The notes under the pieces were generated by a model. It made no database searches. It was given only the letters and a program-made list of their open reading frames with translations, and was not told the DNA's origin. This document shows positions 1 through 7,470 of a stretch of 64,000 bases of DNA, one piece after another (positions within the stretch are counted from its first letter, which is position 1; every line of letters begins with the position of its first letter). Location of the stretch: positions 1 through 64,000 of the forward strand of contig CALEUL010000019.1 in assembly GCA_937921035.1 (NCBI GenBank), written 5' to 3'. The position numbers and the translations under genes are program-made. Origin of the DNA: an uncultured Porphyromonadaceae bacterium (GTDB lineage Bacteria; Bacteroidota; Bacteroidia; Bacteroidales; Muribaculaceae).

Positions 1-245
1 GAAGCCGCTTTTTGACCACTTTGGTGTTTAGGGTGACGCAATGACGAAGTCAGGAAATAACCGCGGACGCTTGCCGTCCGTGGAGCAACCAATAACTTGA
101 TATACAGCCCCGGAGGCGGCTGGACACACTATTTTTCGTGTACAACCTTGCCAAGGTTGCGTTTCATATTGATGTTTTTTGGATTTTCCTGTAATTTTTG
201 CCAGAGATTCGCGTCTAATAAGACAAACCTCTAAATCTCTGTAAT
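1..245. other. Intergenic, palindromic REP-like sequence
   Basis: No gene is visible. The stretch holds two short hairpins (61-83, arms of 9 with one G-T pair, and 143-159, arms of 7 with a 3-base loop) and the phrase TATACAGCCCCGGAGGCGGCT around 101-121. That phrase is closely matched on the opposite strand near 49315-49335 in another intergenic gap, so it belongs to a dispersed intergenic repeat. A weak promoter-like TTG (169-171) and TAATTTTTG (192-200) lie before the next gene. Confidence 0.5.
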
Positions 246-428
246 ATGGAAATACTTGGAATGCCTTGGTATTATTTTATCATTTACGCCGGAATAGGCG
301 CACTCATACTTTGGTTTTTCGACAAATTCCAGATTATAAAATCGAAAGCGTTACGCTTCCTCATCGTTTTCTTCGTATATACCCTCATCTGGTGGCTAAT
401 CTATGACTTTGTCATCGCCCCGGAATAA
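246..428 (+). CDS. Small two-helix membrane protein, unknown function
   Basis: This 60-residue protein consists almost entirely of two hydrophobic segments (about residues 8-25 and 37-54) separated by a short basic stretch (FDKFQIIKSKALR). No family is recognised. The start is the first ATG after an AT-rich leader, and the stop is followed by another small gene of the same build at 498. Both have a helix, a positively charged loop with an aromatic-Leu pair and a second helix, which suggests a tandem pair of related small membrane proteins. Function is unknown. Similar little proteins are often toxins, transporter accessory subunits or stress peptides, but nothing here decides. Confidence 0.5.
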   Translation: MEILGMPWYYFIIYAGIGALILWFFDKFQIIKSKALRFLIVFFVYTLIWWLIYDFVIAPE

Positions 429-497
429 AACAACAGTAAATCAAACTTCTTTTGCGAATCCTGTGTTTTAATCTATTATTAATTCAAAAATATAGGA

Positions 498-672
498 ATG
501 GCAACTGGGTATTTTCTCATAGTAATTACAGCAATGATAGGCACATTTACAGGTGTCGGCATTGCTGATTCGGGGTGGCTCAAAAAAAAGAATAACTCAT
601 CACTTTTTACGCTATCTTATCGGATTGATTATCGCGATAGCCATCCTCTGCCCCTTTTATTTCGGCGTCTGA
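498..672 (+). pseudogene. Small two-helix membrane protein, frameshifted in an A8 run
   Basis: Reading from ATG 498 gives a hydrophobic N-terminal helix (MATGYFLIVITAMIGTF) up to GWLKKK. The frame then turns polar and runs to a stop near 698. In the +1 frame, directly after the eight-A run at 582-589, the sequence instead encodes HFLRYLIGLIIAIAILCPF, a clean second membrane helix, and stops at TGA 670-672. Removing one A would restore a protein of about 57 residues very like the neighbour at 246-428. Possible explanations are a real frameshift mutation, slippage or phase variation at the homopolymer, or a sequencing error. The intact product would be a two-helix inner-membrane protein of unknown role. 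Confidence 0.5.
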
Positions 673-698
673 TCTCACAAAAAGCGCCAACGGAATGA

Positions 699-1050
699 CT
701 GGAGGCATGCCGGGAGTTTAGCAACACCTTCTACACTCAGCATCAGATAGCGAGGCATGCCGTAAGGTATGCCAATGCGGTCGTAGACCGCTCCCAACCC
801 CGAAATAAGACTTCAGGCGTTTTCGGGGAGAGGCTACAAACACCCAGTATTTTCCCAAAGGGAATAAACTGACCGGCTATGCGTTTAGACTATCATCGGT
901 TATTCTACGCAGCACTATCAGATCGCTCAGATGGTCAGTGTATTTCCCACGGAAAAATTTGATTATTAGCTACTAACCCTGGAAACGCTACGCTTATTCC
1001 AGGGTTAGTAGCGGTCTGCGACCGCATCGGCTTGCCTCCGGCAAGCTTTC
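699..1050. repeat. Gene-free stretch with REP-like palindromes
   Basis: No coding region is supported. Structures seen: the hairpin GCGGTC-GTA-GACCGC at 777-791 and a second copy with a different loop (TGC) at 1011-1025; a perfect 16-bp inverted repeat at 969-984 and 997-1012 with a 12-base loop; GCTTGCC-TCC-GGCAAGC at 1030-1046; and three repeats of GGCATGCC-like text between 706 and 773. None has a T-run in the right place to be a standard terminator for trmD. The repeated hairpin stems suggest mobile REP-like intergenic elements. Confidence 0.5.
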
Positions 1051-1725
1051 TCACTTCAGCAGGTCGGGGCGAAGGCGGCGGGTACGCTCGAGGGCCTGTT
1101 CGTGCTGCCACTCGTCTATCTTGGCGGCGTGGCCGCTGAGAAGTATTGGCGGTACGTCCCAACCGTTGTAGCTTGCGGGACGAGTGTAAACGGGCGGCTC
1201 AAGCAGATTATCCTGGAATGAATCAGTAAGGGCGCTCTGTTCGTCGCCGATAGCGCCGGGAATAAGTCGCACAATCGCGTCGGTAATGATTGCCGCAGGC
1301 ATTTCGCCGCCGGTAAGCACATAATCACCTATGGAAATCTCGCGTGTTATCAGATGCTCGCGTATGCGATAGTCGATACCTTTGTAATGGCCGCAGAGGA
1401 TGATGATATTATCCAGCATCGACATATCATTGGCCATGCGCTGGTTGAAAATTTCGCCGTCGGGAGCGGTAAATATCACCTCGTCATAGTGGCGCTCGGC
1501 TTTCAGGGCGCTTATGCACCTGTCCACCGGCTCCACCTGGATTACCATACCAGCATCGCCGCCAAAAGGATAATCATCCACCTTGCGGTAGCGGTTGGTG
1601 GTGTAGTCGCGCAGGTTATGGACGTGAATCTCGCACAATCCCTTGTCCTGCGCGCGCTTCACAATGGAACAGCCCAAGGGCGATTCCAGCATCTCGGGCA
1701 TTACCGTAATGATATCGATGCGCAT
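1051..1725 (-). CDS. trmD: tRNA (guanine-37-N1)-methyltransferase
   Basis: TrmD uses S-adenosylmethionine to methylate N1 of G37 next to the anticodon and so prevents +1 frameshifting; it is a cytoplasmic dimer. The 224-residue protein has the usual short TrmD length and the deep trefoil-knot SAM site: LCGHYKGID at residues 110-118, SIGDYVLTGGE at 131-141, and the conserved DSF at 168-170. The N-terminus MRIDIITVMPEM matches the family start. It is the last gene of a tight minus-strand operon, 3 bp after purT. In many bacteria trmD sits with rplS and rimM; here it does not. Confidence 0.96.
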   Translation of the reverse strand: MRIDIITVMPEMLESPLGCSIVKRAQDKGLCEIHVHNLRDYTTNRYRKVDDYPFGGDAGMVIQVEPVDRCISALKAERHYDEVIFTAPDGEIFNQRMANDMSMLDNIIILCGHYKGIDYRIREHLITREISIGDYVLTGGEMPAAIITDAIVRLIPGAIGDEQSALTDSFQDNLLEPPVYTRPASYNGWDVPPILLSGHAAKIDEWQHEQALERTRRLRPDLLK

Positions 1726-1728
1726 GGC

Positions 1729-2922
1729 TTATCCACGGGGCAAAACTTTCACGGTGAGCGCGTCGTAGGCACGCTCAACCTTCGCACTCGCCTCCTCCAG
1801 GGTGTCGGCAGTGGCAAGCAGCACGCCCATGCGTCGGTGGCCTTTGATTTCGGGCTTTCCGAATATGCGCATCTGCACACCGGGTTCGGCAAGCACAGCT
1901 TCCAGGTTCTCCATCACAATCTTGTCGGTGTCGCCCTCTACAACGATAGCCTTGGATGCCGACGGGCCATAGAAACGGATTGCAGGAACGGGGAGACCGA
2001 GGAGCGCGCGGGCATGCAGGGCGAACTCGCTCATGTCCTGCGATATCATTGTAACCATACCTGTATCGTGCGGACGGGGAGAAACCTCGCTGAAGATAAC
2101 ATTGTCGCCCTTTATGAAAAGCTCTACGCCGAAGATACCGTAGCCACCGAGTGCGTCGGTAATAGCCTTGGCATATTCGCGCGCCTGCTCGAGAGCCTTG
2201 GCACTCATGGGCTGGGGCTGCCAGGAAATGCGGTAGTCGCCGTTCACCTGTATATGGCCGACGGGCTCGCAGAACGTTGTGCCGCTGACGCTACGCACCG
2301 TAAGAAGTGTAATTTCATAGTCGAAATCCACAAAGCCCTCTACTATCACACGGCCTGCGCCTGCGCGGCCGCCTTCCTGAGCTTCGTGCCATGCGGCTTC
2401 GATGTCCTCGGCACGGCGTATTGTCGACTGGCCGTGTCCTGACGAGCTCATAACGGGCTTAACGACAACGGGAAGGCCGATTTCGTCTATTGCTTTGCGG
2501 AATTCTTCGTAATCGGATGCAAAACGATAGGGCGACGTTGCAAGTCCAAGTTCTTCAGCAGCCAGGCGACGGATACCCTCGCGGTTCATAGTAAGGCGGG
2601 CAGCACGTGCCGTTGGGGTTACGTGATATCCTTTTTTCTCAAGCTCCACAAGCATGGGGGTGGCGATAGCCTCTATCTCGGGGATAATATGGTCGGGTTT
2701 CTCAAGCTCAACGATTTCCGCGAGTTTGTCGCCGTCGAGCATATTGAAAATATAGCTGCGGTGTGCAACCTGCATAGCAGGTGCATTGGGATATTTGTCG
2801 CATGCCACAACCTCTACGCCAAAGCGCTGAAGTTCAATTGCCACTTCTTTACCTAATTCGCCGCTACCAAGCAAGAGTGCCTTGCGGCCTACGGGGGTCA
2901 TTACTGATCCTATTGATGCCAT
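1729..2922 (-). CDS. purT: Formate-dependent phosphoribosylglycinamide formyltransferase
   Basis: PurT makes formyl-GAR from GAR, formate and ATP, the folate-independent alternative to PurN in purine synthesis. The 397-residue protein has the PurT/PurK ATP-grasp build: a nucleotide-binding N-terminus (LLGSGELGKEVAIE, residues 17-30), the strand PVVVKPVMSSSGHGQS, and the metal-binding ATP-grasp segment with IFSEVSPRPHDTGMV. Length and motifs match E. coli PurT. It lies between tatD (14 bp upstream) and trmD (3 bp downstream) and is most simply transcribed with them from the ispA promoter. Confidence 0.96.
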   Translation of the reverse strand: MASIGSVMTPVGRKALLLGSGELGKEVAIELQRFGVEVVACDKYPNAPAMQVAHRSYIFNMLDGDKLAEIVELEKPDHIIPEIEAIATPMLVELEKKGYHVTPTARAARLTMNREGIRRLAAEELGLATSPYRFASDYEEFRKAIDEIGLPVVVKPVMSSSGHGQSTIRRAEDIEAAWHEAQEGGRAGAGRVIVEGFVDFDYEITLLTVRSVSGTTFCEPVGHIQVNGDYRISWQPQPMSAKALEQAREYAKAITDALGGYGIFGVELFIKGDNVIFSEVSPRPHDTGMVTMISQDMSEFALHARALLGLPVPAIRFYGPSASKAIVVEGDTDKIVMENLEAVLAEPGVQMRIFGKPEIKGHRRMGVLLATADTLEEASAKVERAYDALTVKVLPRG

Positions 2923-2936
2923 ATCGGTTTATATAT

Positions 2937-3731
2937 TTAATGTATATTCAAAAAGTTCAAAGCGTTCTGCGATGTCGCTGAGGCCACAAAAGGCACAGGC
3001 CGGTCAAGCGCCTGGGCTATGCGGTCCACTATCTGGGGTATATACGCGCTCTCGTTACGCTGCCCGCGGTGCGGAACCGGCGCAAGATAAGGAGAATCTG
3101 TTTCTGTGAGTATTCGGTCGAGACCAATTGCCGGAAGAACGGATGCAAGACGTGAATTCTTGAACGTTACTATTCCGTTGATACCGAAATAGTAATCTCC
3201 TTGGCGGCGTATGCGCTCCACATCGTCGGCAGTGCCGCCGAAGCTGTGGAACACGGCACGCGCGGCAGGATATGGCTCCATAACCTCCAGAACCTGGTCG
3301 AGGCCCTCGCGGCAATGTATCAGCAGCGGCATATCAAGCTCGCAGGAAACGCGTACCTGCTCCTCGAATACTGTCATCTGTTCTTTTTCGAAGGTCCGGT
3401 CCCAGTAAAGGTCGATTCCCACCTCTCCTACAGCCACATATTCACTACTATCGTTGTGAAGCAAATCCATAAAATAGTCGAGTTCATCGCGCCAGTTTTC
3501 CCGCACTTCGGTAGGGTGCAGCCCCATCGCCACATATGTGTTATCGGGAAAAAGGCGATGAAGCGTCATCATCGGAGCGACTGTAGAACGGTCCACATTC
3601 GGGAACACGAGCCTGTCTACTCCGGCGGCAAGAGCGCGCTGCAGTGTGGCGCTCTGTCCCTCAATGCTCCCCTCCGGCTGCCCTTCTATCGAAAACTCGG
3701 GCAGATATATGTGGGTATGGGTATCTACCAT
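2937..3731 (-). CDS. tatD: TatD-family metal-dependent DNase
   Basis: This is a TIM-barrel metallohydrolase of the TatD/YcfH family, associated with 3'-exonuclease activity and DNA repair. Metal ligands visible: HxH at residues 5 and 7 (MVDTHTH), the Glu of VGEVGIDLYW, IHCREG, FHSFGG, and the Asp of TETDSPYLAP. The open frame extends 39 codons upstream, but that part is low-complexity and overlaps ispA. The family start is the ATG at 3731 (264 residues), which sits 1 bp after the ispA stop. The gene is co-directional and nearly contiguous with ispA and purT. Confidence 0.93.
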   Translation of the reverse strand: MVDTHTHIYLPEFSIEGQPEGSIEGQSATLQRALAAGVDRLVFPNVDRSTVAPMMTLHRLFPDNTYVAMGLHPTEVRENWRDELDYFMDLLHNDSSEYVAVGEVGIDLYWDRTFEKEQMTVFEEQVRVSCELDMPLLIHCREGLDQVLEVMEPYPAARAVFHSFGGTADDVERIRRQGDYYFGINGIVTFKNSRLASVLPAIGLDRILTETDSPYLAPVPHRGQRNESAYIPQIVDRIAQALDRPVPFVASATSQNALNFLNIH

Positions 3732-3732
3732 A

Positions 3733-4698
3733 TCAATGCTGACGGGTGGATGCCTGACGGGCGAGGCTTTCGAAGAAATTTCGGGCTTCCACATCCATGT
3801 CCACCTTGGCAAGATACTCGATTGCACGGCAACTGTATCCGGCGGCAAGACTGTTGCAACGCTCGTCTAACTGCAGGTGTTCGTAAACACGGCGCACCTG
3901 ACGTATCAGTTCGGCATCCTCTAAATCCTCTGCCAGAATAGCCGACAGTTCATCCGAAGCCTCGGACAGGCCCGTTATCAGGAGCCATGTCTTCTTTCGG
4001 TTGATGATATCGCCGCCTATTTCCTTTCCGAATACGGCTGGATCGCCGAAAGTATCGAGCCAGTCGTCGCGCAGCTGGAAAGCAAGGCCAAGAGCTTCGC
4101 CGTAGCGCGCGATAGCATCGCACGTCTCTTCTGACGCTCCTGCCATAATCGCACCCAAACGGCATGCGCCAGCCAGAAGAACGGATGTTTTAAGACGAAT
4201 CATCTCAATGTATTCCTCTACGGTAACATTGTTCCGCTTTTCAAACTCCATATCAAGCTGCTGGCCTTCATAAACCTCCATTGCTGTGCTGTTGAAACAC
4301 TCGCTCAGCGCCGCAAGTCTGTCGCCGGCGCCCTTGCACAGGTACTGTCCCGCAAGGGTGAGCATGGCGTCGCCCGAAAGAATGGCTACGTTGTCGTTCC
4401 ATTTACAGTGTACTGTCGGACGACCGCGACGCACCTCGGCACGATCCATCACATCGTCGTGCAACAGCGTAAAATTGTGATACAGCTCTATTGCAAGGGC
4501 CTGATTGACGGCATCCGCTGCCGGCTTGTGCGACAGCGCCTCATAAACGGCGAGCGTAAGCGTAGGGCGCAGACGTTTGCCTCCGCTGGCAAGAGTGTAC
4601 TCTATCGGCTCGAAAAGCCGCGGCGCCGTTTTGGGATATTCGATGTTTTTCACGGCATCTTCAATGATGCCCGTAAATTTGTCAGAATCAAAAGCCAT
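3733..4698 (-). CDS. ispA: Polyprenyl diphosphate synthase (FPP/GGPP type)
   Basis: The enzyme condenses IPP with allylic diphosphates to make farnesyl or geranylgeranyl diphosphate for quinones and bactoprenol. The 321-residue all-helical protein has both aspartate-rich motifs: DDVMD at 81-85 with the following RRG, and DDWLD at 211-215. GGKRLRP at 39-45 binds IPP. A Phe occupies the fifth position before the first motif (F76), which in this family shortens the product, but exact chain length cannot be read. It is the first gene of the operon ispA-tatD-purT-trmD and has a consensus promoter just upstream. Confidence 0.92.
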   Translation of the reverse strand: MAFDSDKFTGIIEDAVKNIEYPKTAPRLFEPIEYTLASGGKRLRPTLTLAVYEALSHKPAADAVNQALAIELYHNFTLLHDDVMDRAEVRRGRPTVHCKWNDNVAILSGDAMLTLAGQYLCKGAGDRLAALSECFNSTAMEVYEGQQLDMEFEKRNNVTVEEYIEMIRLKTSVLLAGACRLGAIMAGASEETCDAIARYGEALGLAFQLRDDWLDTFGDPAVFGKEIGGDIINRKKTWLLITGLSEASDELSAILAEDLEDAELIRQVRRVYEHLQLDERCNSLAAGYSCRAIEYLAKVDMDVEARNFFESLARQASTRQH

Positions 4699-4717
4699 AT
4701 CAATGTGTTTTATTCCG

Positions 4718-4749
4718 CAAATTTAGCGAATTTTATCGTAGAAAGCAAA
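4718..4749 (-). promoter_or_regulatory. Promoter of the ispA-tatD-purT-trmD operon
   Basis: On the minus strand, TTTG (4749-4746) is followed after exactly 20 bp by TAAATTTG (4725-4718), a full match to the Bacteroidetes primary sigma-factor consensus TTTG-N19-21-TAnnTTTG. The predicted transcript starts near 4712, about 14 nt before the ispA ATG. The promoter sits just downstream of the lon stop codon, so this operon is independent of lon. Confidence 0.8.
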
Positions 4750-4763
4750 CGGCGCGCCCCTTC

Positions 4764-7199
4764 TTAGTTCAGCAGAACCGGATTCACCACATCTTCATCG
4801 GTAATGGCTATGTCCAGCACCTGACGCACATTCTCAACATAGTGGAACCTTATACCCTCCACGTATGCTGCAGGAATATCCTCTATATCGCGGCGGTTGG
4901 CCTCGGAGATTATAATATCGGTTATGCCGGCGCGCTTGGCCGCAAGAATTTTCTCGCGTATACCGCCCACGGGCAGCACTTTGCCGCGTAGGGTCATCTC
5001 GCCGGTCATGGCAATGCGCGGCGCAACACGTTTTTGTTTGAAAGTGCTGACAATCGACGTTACAATCGTTATACCTGCCGACGGGCCGTCCTTAGGCACA
5101 GCGCCCTCGGGGAAGTGGATATGCAGCGAATAGTGTTCGAACAGGTCTGAGGATATGCCTAAGTCGGCGGCATGAGCGCGCACCCACTGATAGGCTATAG
5201 TGGCCGATTCCTTCATTACATCGCCAAGCTTTCCGGTAAGTGTAAGCGCCGGCGTCTTGGCAGGCATAACCGACGATTCGGCCATGAGTATCTCACCGCC
5301 AACCTCGGTCCAGGCCAGGCCCGTAACAACTCCGGCAAACTCGTTGCCCTCGTACAGGTCGTGGATATGAGGTGCCAGGCCAAGCAGCTTATACAGATGC
5401 TCCGGCAACACCTCGGCGGGGAACTCCTCGCCGCGCATCTTTGCAAGCACAAACTTGCGGGCGACCGCGCTGAGTTTCTTTTCCAGACCGCGGACGCCGC
5501 TCTCGGATGTATAGCTGCGGATAATCTCGGTAAGAGCTTCATCGGATATCTTCAGCTCGTCGGCCTTGATATTGTTCTGCGCGCAGATCCGCGGCAACAG
5601 GTGGCGTCGTGCAATCTCTATTTTTTCCTCAACCAGATAACCAGCAATGTCGATTATTTCCATACGGTCCAGCAACGGGCGTGCTATGGTCTGGAGCGTA
5701 TTGGCGGTGGCGATGAACAGAACATTGGACAGATCGTAGTCCACATCGATGTAATTGTCATGGAAATGACAGTTCTGTTCAGGGTCCAGTACTTCCAGAA
5801 GCGCTGCGGCAGGATCGCCTTTATAATCTGCGCCTATTTTGTCGAGCTCGTCGAGCAGAAGCACGGGATTGTTCACCTTGGCGCGCTTCATGGCGTCGAT
5901 AATGCGGCCCGGCATGGCACCTATATAAGTGCGGCGATGACCGCGAATTTCGGCTTCGTCGTGCAGGCCGCCGAACGACACACGTTCGTATTTTCTGCCG
6001 AGGGCACGCGCCACCGAACGGCCTATAGACGTTTTTCCCACACCGGGAGCGCCTACAAGGCAGATTATGGGCGAGCGACCGCCGGGATTGTTCATTATCA
6101 GCGCCATCTGCTCAAGGATTCTCTCTTTCACCTTCTCGAGACCGTAGTGGTCGTTCTCAAGAATCTCCTGAGCCTTGGCGAAATCAGTATTCACTTCCGT
6201 CCGGGCTTTCCAGGGAATGTTAAGTAGCGTATCAAGATAGGAGTAGAGAACGGAATAGTCGGGCGACGACGGGTTGTAGCGGCGCAGCTTGTCGGCCTCT
6301 TTTCTGAAAAGAGTAAGAACGTCCGACGGCATATCAAGTTTCTCAGCTTTCGCAAGCAGTTCGTCCACCTCGTCGTTATCACCGTACAGCGTCTCGCGTA
6401 TGGATTCCATCTCCTGCTGTAGGAAAGCGTTCTTCTGATTTTCGGAAAGCGATCTTTTGGTACGTCGCAGAATTTCCTCCTTCAGGTTCTTCTTCTCGCT
6501 CATTACGTACAGTTCGGAAAGAAGAGCCATAGCGCGGTCCTGCAGACGCGATTTGCTCAGCATCGCCTCTTTTTCGGGAATCTCGATGGGCACGTTGGTA
6601 CACAGAAAGTTAATAAGAGCCTCGTTGTCGGTAATCTGCCCCACGGCACCCATAACTTCCTTAGGCTTGGAGGCATAGATTACATCGTTGGCAACCTTGC
6701 GCAGCTCTTCGCATGTAGCGATAAGCATCTGATCGGCAGAATCATATACATCCTCCAGCAGCTTAACGCGCGCGCACAGCTGATTCCGGCGTCCGGAGTT
6801 TCCCTTGCCGAGTACCCGGAAACGTCCACGGCTGCGCACAAGGGCACACTTAACGCCATCCGGCCGGTCGAACAGACTTATCACATCGGCCACCACGCCA
6901 TATTTATACAGACCCGTGGTTAACGATGGCTCGTTCTCGTCGGAATTAATCTGACAGATTATGCCTATAGGCATCGCGTTCTTGTTCGCCTCTATGGCGA
7001 GTTCGAGCGACGACGGGCGTCCGAGTTCGAAACTCACCGTAGTATCGGGGAACATAACAAGGTTGCGTGTAGGCAGAATGGGCAGCGCGTTAAGATCCGG
7101 TTCGTTCACAAAACGGCTGAAATCTATCTCGAAACTCTGAATACCCACTTCTATGCCGTCCGGTGCCGGCATCATATCATTATCTTTGGAATTGTCCAT
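4764..7199 (-). CDS. lon: ATP-dependent Lon protease
   Basis: Lon is the cytoplasmic AAA+ serine protease that degrades misfolded and regulatory proteins. The 811-residue protein has the N-terminal substrate-binding domain (about 40-240), a coiled region, an AAA+ module with Walker A GAPGVGKT at 383-390 and Walker B VLLLDELDKIG, and a C-terminal protease domain with catalytic Ser707 in KDGPSAG and Lys750 in IREKILAAK. Length is normal for bacterial LonA. The acidic N-terminal 25 residues are typical of Bacteroidetes. It is a single-gene unit, separated from ispA by the ispA promoter. Confidence 0.97.
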   Translation of the reverse strand: MDNSKDNDMMPAPDGIEVGIQSFEIDFSRFVNEPDLNALPILPTRNLVMFPDTTVSFELGRPSSLELAIEANKNAMPIGIICQINSDENEPSLTTGLYKYGVVADVISLFDRPDGVKCALVRSRGRFRVLGKGNSGRRNQLCARVKLLEDVYDSADQMLIATCEELRKVANDVIYASKPKEVMGAVGQITDNEALINFLCTNVPIEIPEKEAMLSKSRLQDRAMALLSELYVMSEKKNLKEEILRRTKRSLSENQKNAFLQQEMESIRETLYGDNDEVDELLAKAEKLDMPSDVLTLFRKEADKLRRYNPSSPDYSVLYSYLDTLLNIPWKARTEVNTDFAKAQEILENDHYGLEKVKERILEQMALIMNNPGGRSPIICLVGAPGVGKTSIGRSVARALGRKYERVSFGGLHDEAEIRGHRRTYIGAMPGRIIDAMKRAKVNNPVLLLDELDKIGADYKGDPAAALLEVLDPEQNCHFHDNYIDVDYDLSNVLFIATANTLQTIARPLLDRMEIIDIAGYLVEEKIEIARRHLLPRICAQNNIKADELKISDEALTEIIRSYTSESGVRGLEKKLSAVARKFVLAKMRGEEFPAEVLPEHLYKLLGLAPHIHDLYEGNEFAGVVTGLAWTEVGGEILMAESSVMPAKTPALTLTGKLGDVMKESATIAYQWVRAHAADLGISSDLFEHYSLHIHFPEGAVPKDGPSAGITIVTSIVSTFKQKRVAPRIAMTGEMTLRGKVLPVGGIREKILAAKRAGITDIIISEANRRDIEDIPAAYVEGIRFHYVENVRQVLDIAITDEDVVNPVLLN

Positions 7200-7243
7200 T
7201 TTCTTTTCTTTGCATTCACTGCATTACGCAGCAAAATGAGTGC

Positions 7244-7251
7244 CAAAATTA
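7244..7251 (-). promoter_or_regulatory. Likely -7 element of the lon promoter
   Basis: TAATTTTG on the minus strand fits TAnnTTTG and lies 45 bp before the lon ATG. No TTTG is found at the normal -33 spacing, so only the -7 half is supported. Confidence 0.5.
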
Positions 7252-7350
7252 GTGAAAATCGCGCAAACGGCACAATTACACATCATAAATATATTTAACA
7301 TACCCCTAAAACAAACCCGGACGCAAAAAAGGTGTCGGGAAAGTGTATTT

Positions 7351-7368
7351 TTATGTTGTCAAACATAA
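7351..7368. promoter_or_regulatory. 18-bp dyad upstream of the EF-G paralogue, candidate operator
   Basis: TTATGTT-GTCA-AACATAA is a perfect 7+7 inverted repeat with a 4-base centre, about 100 bp before the EF-G paralogue start and inside the 270-bp divergent gap with lon. Its size suits a dimeric regulator. In Bacteroides the homologous gene is known to be activated by the Crp-like regulator Cur; whether this dyad serves that role is an inference. Confidence 0.3.
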
Positions 7369-7470
7369 TAATGGCATGCCGTTTCACGAAAAAATTTTTA
7401 TAAATTGCGAGCCGAAACCGAAAGCCCCCCTTTCTCGTTTCAAACACGATAATGAATTAAACCCGATAGC

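Noticed and set aside
1030..1046. trmD terminator
   Set aside because: A 7-bp stem is present but no U-run follows on the minus strand; it fits the REP-like elements around it better.
1354..2442. Plus-strand open frame opposite trmD/purT
   Set aside because: Antisense artefact: both minus-strand genes are clear family members.
3732..3848. 39-codon N-terminal extension of TatD
   Set aside because: It overlaps ispA in another frame and precedes the family start MVDTHTH.
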